Assembly: GCA_964613075.1 (NCBI GenBank) | Contig: CAZTFV010000028.1 | Location: 1 to 15,320, forward strand | From: CAYWEP01 sp964613075 | Lineage (GTDB): Bacteria; Patescibacteriota; Microgenomatia; Levybacterales; UBA12049 | Length of the DNA stretch: 15,320 nt | Direction of reading: 5' to 3' | Shown: positions 5,504 to 11,821 of the stretch, in pieces | Layout: the number at the start of each line of letters is the position of its first letter | Numbering within the stretch: position 1 is the first letter of the stretch | Translations under genes and position numbers: made by a program | Notes under the pieces: generated by a model | Told to the model about the DNA's origin: nothing | Databases searched by the model: none | The model's input: the letters and a program-made list of their open reading frames with translations, nothing else

Positions 5504-8239
5504 CTACCCAAGTTGTGGGTAGTGGCATTTTTTCCACTTCTTGCCTGAACCGCACCAGCAGGGGTCGTTTCGACCGATTTTTTTGCCTGATGAAACGGGG
5601 GAATCAGCCTTTTGCGATGTGACTTGCTTTGTCTTTGCTTCAGTCCCGATCTCACTTTCAGGCGTATTCTCATGCACATGGTGATGGTGGTGCTCAAGGA
5701 GCTCTTGCCCTGAGCTTGCCGAAGGGTGTTCCACCTGCACTTTATAAATCCTGTGCACGATCTCATCGTCGATCCCAAAAACCAACTGTTCAAACATTCG
5801 AAAACCCTCATTCTTGTACTCAACCAGCGGGTCCTTCTGTGCATATCCGCGAAGGCCTATTCCCTGTCGCAGGTTATCTACTGCATCCAGATGATTCATC
5901 CAAAGATTATCAACTACAGAAAGCATAACCGCTTTTGCAATCTGAGCAGATAGCGCCTGTCCAAAACCCTCTTGCCGCTTCAAATAAAGATCCGTCGCCA
6001 GCTTTAGCAAAAATTCGCTTTTCTCATCGGGTGTATGCAATTGCTCAAGCTGCTTGACAAGTTGCTTTTGCGAAGTCGCATCAAATGGAATAATTGTAAT
6101 GAATTCATCGATAATTTTCTCATTACTGTTTTGCGCATCAGGAGCATACGGCTTCTCACTTGTATGCATCAAAACCTGACTCTTGATAGAACTTTCTATT
6201 CGCTCCAATATCTCCTGATTCAGCATATCCGCATCAGTATGCGCTCCGGCCTCAAGGATTTTCCGCCGAAGACTATAAATAATCTCACGCTGTTTATTGA
6301 GAACGTCGTCATACTCAACCAGATGTTTCCGAATATCAAAATTAAATCCCTCCACTTTTACCTGCGCATTCTCAATCGCCCGAGATACCAAAGGATGCTC
6401 CAAAGGCACATCCTCAGGCATATTAAATCGCGTCATGATCCCGGCAATCTTATCCCCACCAAAAAGCCGCATGATATCATCATCCAAAGCCACATAAAAT
6501 CTCGATGCACCGGGATCTCCCTGCCGACCCGATCGGCCACGAAGCTGATTATCAATTCTTCGTGATTCATGCCGCTCCGTACCTATGACATATAGCCCCC
6601 CAAGCTCCACAACCTCCCCATGCACTTTCTCCCATTTTTTCCATTCCGCCCCGAGCGCAGCTCGACCATCGGCAGTTTTGGGCGTTTCACCCCCGAGAAT
6701 GATATCCACTCCACGTCCTGCCATATTTGTGGCAACCGTCACCGCGCCCTTTTTACCAGCTTGTGCGATAATCTGCGCCTCTCGCTGGTGATTTTTTGCA
6801 TTGAGTACCTCATGCTTGATACCCCGTCTGCTCAAAAGCTGGGAAATAATTTCATTTTTCTCAATCGATGTAGTACCAACCAGTATAGGTTGTCCTCGCT
6901 TATTTGCTGCAGCGATTTCAGCGGCAACAGCTGTCAATTTAGCCCGCATGGTTTTATACACCGCATCAGAGTAATCTTTTCTGACCATGGGGTTATTCGT
7001 CGGGATCGCAACAACATCAAGCTTGTAAATCTTTTTAAATTCCTCCGACTCAGTAACAGCCGTTCCGGTCATACCAGCCAATCTTTCATACATACGGAAA
7101 TAATTCTGAAGCGAGACAGTCGCAAGTGTCTTTGACTCCCGCTGAATCGGCACCTGTTCTTTTGCCTCAATCGCCTGATGCAGACCGTCAGACAGCCGTC
7201 TTCCTTCCATCAAGCGCCCGGTGAATTCATCTACCAGTATCACCTGATTATCTTTGACAATATAGTCTTTCTCTTTATGAAAAAGCGTCCGAGCTTTGAG
7301 CGCAGCTTCCAAGTGGTAGACAGTATCAAAATCCTTTTCATAGATATTGGCAATGCCGTATAGCTTCTCAATCTTTCCAATACCATGATCAGTCAAATGA
7401 GCAGTCCGCAACTTCTCGTCAATCTTGTAATCAATCTCAGGCGTTAATTTATCAACCAGACTCGCATACTCATAGTATCGCTTCGACGGCGCCTCATCAG
7501 GAGCGGAGATAATATGGGGGGTTCTCGCCTCATCAATCAGAACCGAATCAACCTCATCGACAACTGCGTAATGAAAATCCCGTTGGGCAACGTCATCAAG
7601 GCTTTGTGCCATGTTATCCCGCAGATAATCAAATCCGAATTCCGAATTAATGCCGTAGACAACATCTGCTTCATACGCTTCTTTTCGTGAGATTTTACGC
7701 AAATGCGACAGTCTGTAATCAGTCGCCTGCTCATCGGTAAATTCCGGATCATACAAAAATGATGTGTCATTAATAATGGAAGAGACAGACACGCCGAGAA
7801 GGTGGAAGATAGGCCCCATCCACCCGGCATCACGGCGAGCCAGATAATCATTCACAGTAACCAAATGCACGCTTTTACCTGTCAGACTATTTAAATAAAG
7901 CGCGGGAACAGCGGATAACGTCTTTCCTTCTCCTGTCTTCTGCTCAGCTATTTTCCCTTCCGAAAGAACAACTGCTGCCATTAGCTGCACATCAAAATGA
8001 CGAAGACCAATCGTGCGGCGGCCGGCCTCCCGTGTATACGCAAAAGCCTCAGGGAGAATAAGATCCAGTGATTCACCCCTTTTTACGCGTTCTCTGAGTT
8101 CTTTTGTCTTTTTTGGGAAATCTTTATCTTTGAGTTTTTTTGTGCTTTTTTCAAACGCATTAATCTCTGCAATAATCGGCAAAAGTCGTTTTATTTCGCG
8201 GTCATTGCTGTCAAACAAGCGACCAAGCAGTGGAATCAT
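5504..8239 (-). CDS. secA: preprotein translocase ATPase SecA
   Basis: SecA drives protein export through SecYEG by ATP hydrolysis at the membrane. The 911 residues cover the full family layout. The Walker A motif is GEGKT at 103-107, DEVD at 228-231, and the preprotein cross-linking domain follows. The second motor domain contains TVATNMAGRG (501-510) and QLRGRSGRQGDPG (565-577). The helical scaffold/wing region comes next, and a C-terminal SEC-C zinc site has C894, C896, C905 and H906. Two oddities sit in the linker: SASSGQE (840-846), encoded by a dispersed repeat, and right after it a run of five histidines plus one (EHHHHHVH, 849-855). A perfect extended -10 box lies 12 bases before the ATG, giving a leader of only about five bases. 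The last codons coincide with a sequence repeated at 2231-2259. Confidence 0.98.
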   Translation of the reverse strand: MIPLLGRLFDSNDREIKRLLPIIAEINAFEKSTKKLKDKDFPKKTKELRERVKRGESLDLILPEAFAYTREAGRRTIGLRHFDVQLMAAVVLSEGKIAEQKTGEGKTLSAVPALYLNSLTGKSVHLVTVNDYLARRDAGWMGPIFHLLGVSVSSIINDTSFLYDPEFTDEQATDYRLSHLRKISRKEAYEADVVYGINSEFGFDYLRDNMAQSLDDVAQRDFHYAVVDEVDSVLIDEARTPHIISAPDEAPSKRYYEYASLVDKLTPEIDYKIDEKLRTAHLTDHGIGKIEKLYGIANIYEKDFDTVYHLEAALKARTLFHKEKDYIVKDNQVILVDEFTGRLMEGRRLSDGLHQAIEAKEQVPIQRESKTLATVSLQNYFRMYERLAGMTGTAVTESEEFKKIYKLDVVAIPTNNPMVRKDYSDAVYKTMRAKLTAVAAEIAAANKRGQPILVGTTSIEKNEIISQLLSRRGIKHEVLNAKNHQREAQIIAQAGKKGAVTVATNMAGRGVDIILGGETPKTADGRAALGAEWKKWEKVHGEVVELGGLYVIGTERHESRRIDNQLRGRSGRQGDPGASRFYVALDDDIMRLFGGDKIAGIMTRFNMPEDVPLEHPLVSRAIENAQVKVEGFNFDIRKHLVEYDDVLNKQREIIYSLRRKILEAGAHTDADMLNQEILERIESSIKSQVLMHTSEKPYAPDAQNSNEKIIDEFITIIPFDATSQKQLVKQLEQLHTPDEKSEFLLKLATDLYLKRQEGFGQALSAQIAKAVMLSVVDNLWMNHLDAVDNLRQGIGLRGYAQKDPLVEYKNEGFRMFEQLVFGIDDEIVHRIYKVQVEHPSASSGQELLEHHHHHVHENTPESEIGTEAKTKQVTSQKADSPVSSGKKIGRNDPCWCGSGKKWKKCHYPQLG
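5702..5726 (-). repeat. 20-bp dispersed repeat inside secA
   Basis: Minus-strand CCCTTCGGCAAGCTCAGGGC (5726-5707) is identical to 15199-15218 on the plus strand. In secA it adds about eight codons (PSASSGQE) without breaking the frame, in the linker before the zinc motif where the family tolerates variation. Confidence 0.7.
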
Positions 8240-8251
8240 ATATGAGGCTAT

Positions 8252-8260
8252 ATTATAGCA
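8252..8260 (-). promoter_or_regulatory. extended -10 promoter of secA
   Basis: Minus-strand TGCTATAAT is a perfect extended -10 element, with 12 bases from the hexamer to the ATG at 8239. Its -35 region is occupied by the T tract and stem of the upstream terminator, so recognition probably depends on the TG extension. Confidence 0.7.
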
Positions 8261-8261
8261 T

Positions 8262-8295
8262 AAAAACCCCCTACGCGTTGTCGGGCAGGGGGTTT
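8262..8295 (-). terminator. rho-independent terminator of the 9-codon unit
   Basis: On the minus strand AAACCCCCT (8295-8287) pairs with AGGGGGTTT (8272-8264), and the T run continues to 8262. It lies between the 9-codon ORF and the secA promoter, separating the two transcripts. Confidence 0.8.
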
Positions 8296-8335
8296 ACCAA
8301 TCGATCAATTGGTATCCGTCAGCTGACGGACCAAT
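8294..8335. repeat. 16-bp perfect palindrome nested in another palindrome
   Basis: TCCGTCAGCTGACGGA (8315-8330) is a perfect 16-bp palindrome. Its flanks ATTGGTA and CCAAT would join into the perfect palindrome ATTGGTACCAAT if it were removed. A second inverted repeat, TACCAAT/ATTGGTA (8295-8314), abuts it. All lie in the 3' untranslated part of the 9-codon transcript. Confidence 0.7.
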
Positions 8336-8365
8336 TTACTTTCTCTTCTTTCTCTTTTTTGCCAT
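8336..8365 (-). CDS. 9-residue basic peptide MAKKRKKRK
   Basis: A nine-codon ORF encodes only Met, Ala, Lys and Arg. It is preceded by a perfect Shine-Dalgarno sequence (AAGGAGGT, 8376-8383) ten bases from the ATG, which is the best ribosome site in the window. It has its own promoter (8395-8423) and terminator (8262-8295), giving a predicted RNA of about 125 bases. That arrangement argues against chance. I do not know a family for it. It could be a real lysine/arginine-rich peptide, for example a nucleic-acid- or ribosome-binding one, a leader peptide, or a translated segment of a small regulatory RNA. The position upstream of secA also recalls leader control, but the terminator and separate secA promoter argue for an independent unit. 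Confidence 0.55.
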   Translation of the reverse strand: MAKKRKKRK

Positions 8366-8375
8366 GGAGCAATTC

Positions 8376-8383
8376 ACCTCCTT
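8376..8383 (-). promoter_or_regulatory. consensus Shine-Dalgarno of the 9-codon ORF
   Basis: AAGGAGGT is a full anti-16S match, ten bases upstream of ATG at 8365. Most genes in this window lack any such site, which makes this one notable. Confidence 0.8.
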
Positions 8384-8394
8384 AATTTACATCA

Positions 8395-8423
8395 ATATTG
8401 TGATATTTTTATTTGATTGTCAA
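8395..8423 (-). promoter_or_regulatory. promoter of the 9-codon unit
   Basis: Minus strand: perfect -35 TTGACA (8418-8423), a 17-base spacer and a weaker -10 CAATAT (8395-8400). Transcription should start near 8388, a few bases before the Shine-Dalgarno sequence. Confidence 0.65.
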
Positions 8424-8679
8424 GCAATTTTCCTTGCTTCAAAAGCATCTCTTTATGTTGTCAAAACGGCAAAAATTACACAGCAGTATTTTTACTTTTT
8501 TATTACACTTTGAGGCTAAAATGTCGCAAGGAATCGAGGCTAAAAAATTTATAAAATTGACCTAATTACCTTAAGTACTCTAATTTCTAAAAAAGCACCA
8601 ATGACAAAATGTTTTAAGACTTAGATAATTGGGATTTTCTTAGGTCAATTAGGAATTAGAATAATTAGAAATTTGAGGG
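8424..8679. repeat. AT-rich intergenic stretch with long-range inverted repeat
   Basis: No gene is seen here. AATTGACCTAA near 8556-8565 is matched by its complement TTAGGTCAATT at 8640-8650, and the outer flanks are also roughly inverted (TCTAATTTCTA against TAGAAATTTGAG). This could be a small AT-rich mobile repeat of about 120 bases. GAGGCTAAAA occurs twice, at 8512-8521 and 8536-8545. Confidence 0.35.
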
Positions 8680-9969
8680 CTACTTCGTTTGTGAAATGAT
8701 CTTCTCCTTACCTACATACTTTCTCAACACTTCAGGGATCACTACTGATCCATCTTCTTGTTGATAATTTTCAATTATCGCAATAATCGTTCTGCCTATG
8801 GCAAATGCAGTACCATTCAGTATTGCTGCGAATTTTTTGTCTGCACCATCCTGACCTTGCCTGCCGGCAGGCAGGTATTTAATATTCAACCTTCTTGCCT
8901 GAAAATCAGTGATGGTTGACGCTGATGTTACTTCCCGATATTTATTTTGTCCTGGCATCCATGCCTCTATATCATATTTTCTGGCTGTTGGGAAACCCAA
9001 ATCGCCGGTGCACATCTTGACAACCTGATAGGGAATATCCAAAAGTTGGAAAAACTTTTCCTCTAGGCTTAGTAAATACTCATGCTCGCGATCATCCTCG
9101 CCTTCCGCAACATATGACACCATCTCAACCTTGTCAAATTGATGCACCCTGAGGATACCTCTTGTATCTTTACCATAACTCCCCGCTTCTCTACGAAATG
9201 CAGTAGAGAAACCAATGTACCGAAGCGGCAGGTTTTTCGCTTGCAGAACTTCGTCTTTGTGCATCGGCACTATTGAATGCTCGGCAGTTCCTACCAAGAC
9301 AAAATCGTCTTGGGGTATTGTAAAAATATCCTCATCCGCCCCGTGCTCCATATATCCCATCCCCCGCATGATATCTGTTTTAATCAACACGGGCGGAACA
9401 ACCGGAATAAATCTTTCTTTGATAAGCGTTTCAAGTGCCAATTGCACAAGTGCGAACTCAAGCAAGACAGCATCGTTTTTAAGGTAGGCAAACCGAGCGC
9501 CTGATACCTTTGCGGCGCGCTGCACGTCAATAATATCCAGCGTTTCACCAAGCTCTAAGTGGTCTTTTGGTTTGAAGGTAAACTTTGTCTGCTCTTTGTG
9601 TTTTCGGATAACTTCATTTTCACTTTCGTCTTTGCCGACTTTCACGTCCGCCTTAGGGAGATTGGGGATTTTGAGTAACTCATCGTCAAACTCTTCTTTG
9701 AGTGCGCTAAGACCATGCTCTTTCTGTTCCAACTCAACTTTATGCTTTCTGCCTTCTTCTATATATTTACTTCTTTCCGCTTTCACCGCGTTTGACGCGG
9801 CTTTGGCGAGTCGATTTCTTTCTTCGCGTAACTGCTGCACATGTGTCAAAAGCTCCCGATACTCATGATCGATTTTCAGCAAATGATCGATATTTACTTT
9901 CACACCCTTGTGCTCCGCTGCCTTCTGCACCTTCGACGGATTTTCCCGAATAAACTTAATATCTAACAT
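8680..9969 (-). CDS. serS: seryl-tRNA synthetase
   Basis: This class II synthetase charges tRNA-Ser (and tRNA-Sec where present) with serine. The 429 residues match the family length. An N-terminal coiled-coil tRNA-binding arm covers about 30-100. The serine pocket TAEHS is at 228-232. Motif 2 lies at 256-282 (FSTAFRREAGSYGKDTRG). The EVTSAST stretch is at 346-352, and motif 3 is GTAFAIGRTIIAIIENYQ (386-403). An eight-residue insert LPAGRQGQ (366-373) is encoded by a palindromic repeat in the loop between EVTSAST and motif 3, where length varies in the family, so the enzyme is probably still active. Transcription likely comes from the promoter at 10045-10073 through a leader of about 69 bases containing a double hairpin. 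There is no Shine-Dalgarno sequence. Confidence 0.97.
   Translation of the reverse strand: MLDIKFIRENPSKVQKAAEHKGVKVNIDHLLKIDHEYRELLTHVQQLREERNRLAKAASNAVKAERSKYIEEGRKHKVELEQKEHGLSALKEEFDDELLKIPNLPKADVKVGKDESENEVIRKHKEQTKFTFKPKDHLELGETLDIIDVQRAAKVSGARFAYLKNDAVLLEFALVQLALETLIKERFIPVVPPVLIKTDIMRGMGYMEHGADEDIFTIPQDDFVLVGTAEHSIVPMHKDEVLQAKNLPLRYIGFSTAFRREAGSYGKDTRGILRVHQFDKVEMVSYVAEGEDDREHEYLLSLEEKFFQLLDIPYQVVKMCTGDLGFPTARKYDIEAWMPGQNKYREVTSASTITDFQARRLNIKYLPAGRQGQDGADKKFAAILNGTAFAIGRTIIAIIENYQQEDGSVVIPEVLRKYVGKEKIISQTK
8851..8874 (-). repeat. palindromic insert inside serS
   Basis: TGCCTGCCGGCAGGCA (8858-8873) is a perfect 16-bp palindrome. Together with eight adjoining bases it adds eight codons in frame (LPAGRQGQ). 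It matches the length and perfect symmetry of the palindromes at 8315-8330 and 13608-13623. Confidence 0.7.
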
Positions 9970-9979
9970 AGATTAAAAC

Positions 9980-10030
9980 GTCATTCTCGCGAAAGCGAGA
10001 ATCTAGATTCTCAATCAAGTTGAGAATGAC
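9980..10030. repeat. double-hairpin dispersed repeat in the serS leader
   Basis: GTCATTCTC and GAGAATGAC form the outer arms. Inside are two hairpins, ATTCTCGC-GAAA-GCGAGAAT and ATTCTCAA-TCAAG-TTGAGAAT. The element sits between the serS promoter and start codon, ending ten bases before the ATG, so it will be in the 5' untranslated RNA. Confidence 0.65.
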
Positions 10031-10044
10031 AGAGCTCTGCGGTG

Positions 10045-10073
10045 ATTATATATCTTTACTTGAAGCTGGTCAA
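10045..10073 (-). promoter_or_regulatory. consensus promoter of serS
   Basis: Minus strand: TTGACC (10068-10073), a 17-base spacer and a perfect TATAAT (10045-10050). It is the best full-length sigma70-type promoter in the window and is followed by the hairpin repeat and serS. Confidence 0.75.
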
Positions 10074-10086
10074 TTTGAAGTTTTAT

Positions 10087-10125
10087 AAGGTTGAACCTTA
10101 ACTAAGGCTGATAAGGTTCAACCTT
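10087..10125. repeat. 14-bp-arm hairpin between aspartic protease and serS
   Basis: AAGGTTGAACCTTA and TAAGGTTCAACCTT are perfect inverted 14-base arms around 11 bases. Each arm is itself nearly palindromic (AAGGTT-x-AACCTT). No T tract follows, so a simple terminator is unlikely. It may be a dispersed hairpin or a two-site operator just upstream of the serS promoter. Confidence 0.5.
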
Positions 10126-10134
10126 TGAGAATCC

Positions 10135-10491
10135 TTAAAGCATTAATCGTGCGGGATAGAGTTTTCTCTTAAAAGGATCAAGTGCGAGTCCAAATGCTTC
10201 AAGTGTTAGTGCCCCAAGTAACGGGCTGTCTCCTTTTTGCCCTAGCACAACCGGCGAAGCAATCTCCTCATTCTCAAAGCCTACGATCGCGCTTCCAATA
10301 GTGCGCTTGACTATTTTCCCATCTGCAAGGACAAACTCTCTTTCAAAACTCGGTTTAAGACCAAGCTTTTTGACAAACCCGTACGGTACAACCGTATACG
10401 CAGCACCACTATCAACAAGAAACACTCCCTCAACAACATTTGTTGGATGAGACGGATTTTTAATCTTCAACGTAACTTCTGTCATTCCCAT
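10135..10491 (-). CDS. single-domain retropepsin-like aspartic protease
   Basis: The 118-residue product carries the catalytic signature VDSGAAYTVVP, with D27-S28-G29-A30. The late hydrophobic-Gly segment LLGALTLEAFGLALDP, typical of clan AA single-domain proteases, is also present. These fold as retroviral-type halves and must dimerise to make an active site with two aspartates. There is no signal peptide or membrane segment, so it is cytosolic. Substrates of such bacterial proteins are mostly unknown. An extended -10 box (TGATAGAAT) lies nine bases before the ATG, so the mRNA has a leader of about three bases, which supports the start at 10491 over an internal ATG at 10485. It is a lone gene, back to back with the Phd-PIN pair. 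Confidence 0.85.
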   Translation of the reverse strand: MGMTEVTLKIKNPSHPTNVVEGVFLVDSGAAYTVVPYGFVKKLGLKPSFEREFVLADGKIVKRTIGSAIVGFENEEIASPVVLGQKGDSPLLGALTLEAFGLALDPFKRKLYPARLML

Positions 10492-10500
10492 TCTGCACGT

Positions 10501-10509
10501 ATTCTATCA
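10501..10509 (-). promoter_or_regulatory. extended -10 of the aspartic protease gene
   Basis: Minus-strand TGATAGAAT has the TG extension and TAGAAT hexamer (10501-10506), nine bases before the ATG. No good -35 box was seen. Confidence 0.5.
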
Positions 10510-10574
10510 CAAGTACACAATGATCCATATGCAAAATAACCACGCGGAATCGCAAGCTGGTCAATTTATTTTAT

Positions 10575-10608
10575 TTGACACACCTTCTCTTGTACTGTAC
10601 AATGTACA
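10575..10608 (+). promoter_or_regulatory. Phd/YefM promoter with TGTACA operator boxes
   Basis: TTGACA (10575-10580), a 17-base spacer and TACAAT (10598-10603) make a near-consensus promoter nine bases before the ATG at 10613. Overlapping the -10 box are two TGTACA boxes (10596-10601, 10603-10608), and an upstream half (TTGTAC, 10590-10595) makes an odd palindrome with the first. TGTACA is the known core of the YefM-YoeB operator, so autorepression is expected. Confidence 0.75.
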
Positions 10609-10612
10609 ATAT

Positions 10613-10903
10613 ATGATACAAATTATCAATATTTCTGAAGCGAGAAATACTCTCTCAAGTCTGGTTAAAAAGATAAACAAAACACAAATGCCAATCATTA
10701 TCGTACAGGATAGCAAACCAGCTGTAGTAGTGTACCCTTACAAACAAATTCAAACAGATAGAGCAAAAGAGAAAGAATTTCAGCAGGAGTTTGAGGCGTT
10801 ACTCGCAAGTGGGAAGCGACTTTTTGCACGATATACCACAAAGAAGAGGATCAAAAAAGATCTTTCTGAAAATGATGCGTATACCGTCATAAAGAATGGT
10901 TAA
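10613..10903 (+). CDS. Phd/YefM-family antitoxin
   Basis: The antitoxin neutralises the PIN toxin encoded next and probably represses its own operon. The start MIQIINISEARNTLSSLVKK is the classic Phd/YefM N-terminus that binds DNA as a dimer. It continues PIIIVQDSKPAVVVYPYKQ (27-45), and a charged, likely disordered C-terminal half would wrap the toxin. I chose ATG 10613 (96 residues) over the ATG at 10520. The 31 extra residues would precede the conserved family start, and the promoter with its operator lies between the two ATGs. The mRNA leader is about three bases. The toxin start overlaps the end by eight bases. Confidence 0.88.
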   Translation: MIQIINISEARNTLSSLVKKINKTQMPIIIVQDSKPAVVVYPYKQIQTDRAKEKEFQQEFEALLASGKRLFARYTTKKRIKKDLSENDAYTVIKNG

Positions 10904-11306
10904 GGTCATCATTGATACGAATGTCTTCTTGTCAGGACTCCTCTTCGGCGGCAATCCTGAAATAATTCTTCGATTTTGGATACAGGGAACGATTATTTTC
11001 TGTATCTCCCCAGCCCTCAAGGCAGAGATAATCAACAAGCTTCAAGGAAAGTTTGATGCACCAAAACCGTACATTACCACCATAGCACGTACTATTGATC
11101 TCTATTCCGAGAAATATATTCCTAAGAAAAAAGTATCACTCTACAAAGATTCAACAGATAATTTTCTCCTCGAGCTTGCTCTTGTTTCGGGTGCTGATTA
11201 TTTGATCAGTGGTGATAAAGAAGTTCGCAAACTTGGCAAATACCAACAGACAAAGATAGTCTCGCCTCAAGAATTTATCGCTATCATGACAAAGGGTGTA
11301 GCTTAG
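10896..11306 (+). CDS. PIN-domain toxin (COG1569/TIGR00305 type)
   Basis: This 136-residue PIN-fold RNase would cleave RNA with divalent metal. The acidic residues fit the family: D7 in VIIDTNVFLSG, E44, D88 in STDNFLLELAL and D107 in YLISGDKEV. The pattern DTNVFLSGLL, then DNFLLELALVSGADYLISGD, is that of the putative toxin group TIGR00305/COG1569, close to VapC. The gene overlaps the antitoxin by eight bases (ATGGTTAA), as usual in toxin-antitoxin operons. All catalytic residues are present, so the toxin is probably active. The target RNA cannot be read from sequence. Confidence 0.9.
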   Translation: MVKVIIDTNVFLSGLLFGGNPEIILRFWIQGTIIFCISPALKAEIINKLQGKFDAPKPYITTIARTIDLYSEKYIPKKKVSLYKDSTDNFLLELALVSGADYLISGDKEVRKLGKYQQTKIVSPQEFIAIMTKGVA

Positions 11307-11375
11307 TTTAAGCATTTCACTTATGATAAGCAAAATTGCTATTCACTATTTACTATTAGCCTAATTGGATTAGGC
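11302..11375. repeat. cluster of small hairpins after the PIN gene
   Basis: Four short inverted repeats follow one another: GCTTA/TAAGC, CTTAT/ATAAG, AGCAA/TTGCT and, tightest, GCCTAAT-TGG-ATTAGGC (11359-11375). No T tract follows the last one. It may stop or stabilise the toxin-antitoxin mRNA. Confidence 0.4.
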
Positions 11376-11399
11376 CTCGTTCCCCCTGGCTGGTCAATA

Positions 11400-11408
11400 T
11401 GATAAAAT
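11400..11408 (+). promoter_or_regulatory. extended -10 before the urea transporter fragment
   Basis: TGATAAAAT has the TG extension and the hexamer TAAAAT (11403-11408), six bases before the ATG at 11415. A transcript would begin at the start codon. Confidence 0.5.
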
Positions 11409-11414
11409 AAGATC

Positions 11415-11821
11415 ATGCAGTTTATTCTCACTGTTTTAAAAAGCTTTAGTGAAGTTTTTTTTCAAGAAAATGCGTTTTTTGGCGTATTGATACTTATCGG
11501 ACTTGCTGTTATCTCTCCTATTTCTGCACTTTTTGCAGTTATTGGGAGTTTTACTGCGAACTTGACTGGAAGCTTTCTCGAAACGAATAAGGGTTTCCAT
11601 GGAAGTGGAGTGTATGGATTAAACGGTGTCTTAATTGGTACTGCAATTGCTTTTTACCTTAAGTACCTGCCTTTATCTTTTAGTCTAGTAATCGTGGGTT
11701 CAATAATAGCTGCAATAATCTCTTCTTTTTTACTTAAAACCATATCTTACCGCTCGCCCTACCGTTTGTTTTGGTTACTTTAACAATACTTTCTTTGTTA
11801 AAATACTTTAAGTTGAATTAG
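11415..11821 (+). pseudogene. urea transporter (UT family) N-terminal half, frameshifted
   Basis: The first 122 codons read as the N-terminal repeat of a UT-family urea channel: FFQENAFFGVLILIGLAVIS, then TGSFLETNKGFHGSGVYGLN and GVLIGTAIAFYL. In the family GLYGFN.VLVG follows the second helix. The frame ends in TISYRSPYRLFWLL, but one frame over, from about 11741, the sequence continues as LPLALPFVLVTLTILSLL, which fits the family's conserved LPxLTLPFVL. This points to one missing base at 11735-11741. Even with that repaired, a stop at 11819-11821 leaves about 135 codons, less than half of the usual 300 or so. The second half of the channel is absent. It converges on the 3' end of the Cys-cluster gene. 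Confidence 0.75.

Noticed and set aside
5246..5548. Plus-strand ORF of 100 codons over the secA end
   Set aside because: It runs through hairpins and dispersed repeats, has no family features and no promoter or ribosome site.
9980..10125. CRISPR array or riboswitch
   Set aside because: The inverted repeats differ in sequence and spacing and there is no repeat-spacer regularity. No known riboswitch core is seen.
10087..10125. Intrinsic terminator of the aspartic protease gene
   Set aside because: The stem is strong but neither strand has a following T tract.
10520..10612. Longer antitoxin starting at 10520
   Set aside because: The extra 31 residues precede the conserved Phd/YefM start, and the promoter with its operator boxes lies inside that stretch.
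11415..11783. Intact single-repeat urea channel
   Set aside because: The last codons lose family resemblance while the next frame carries the conserved LPFVL stretch, so a frameshifted fragment is more likely.
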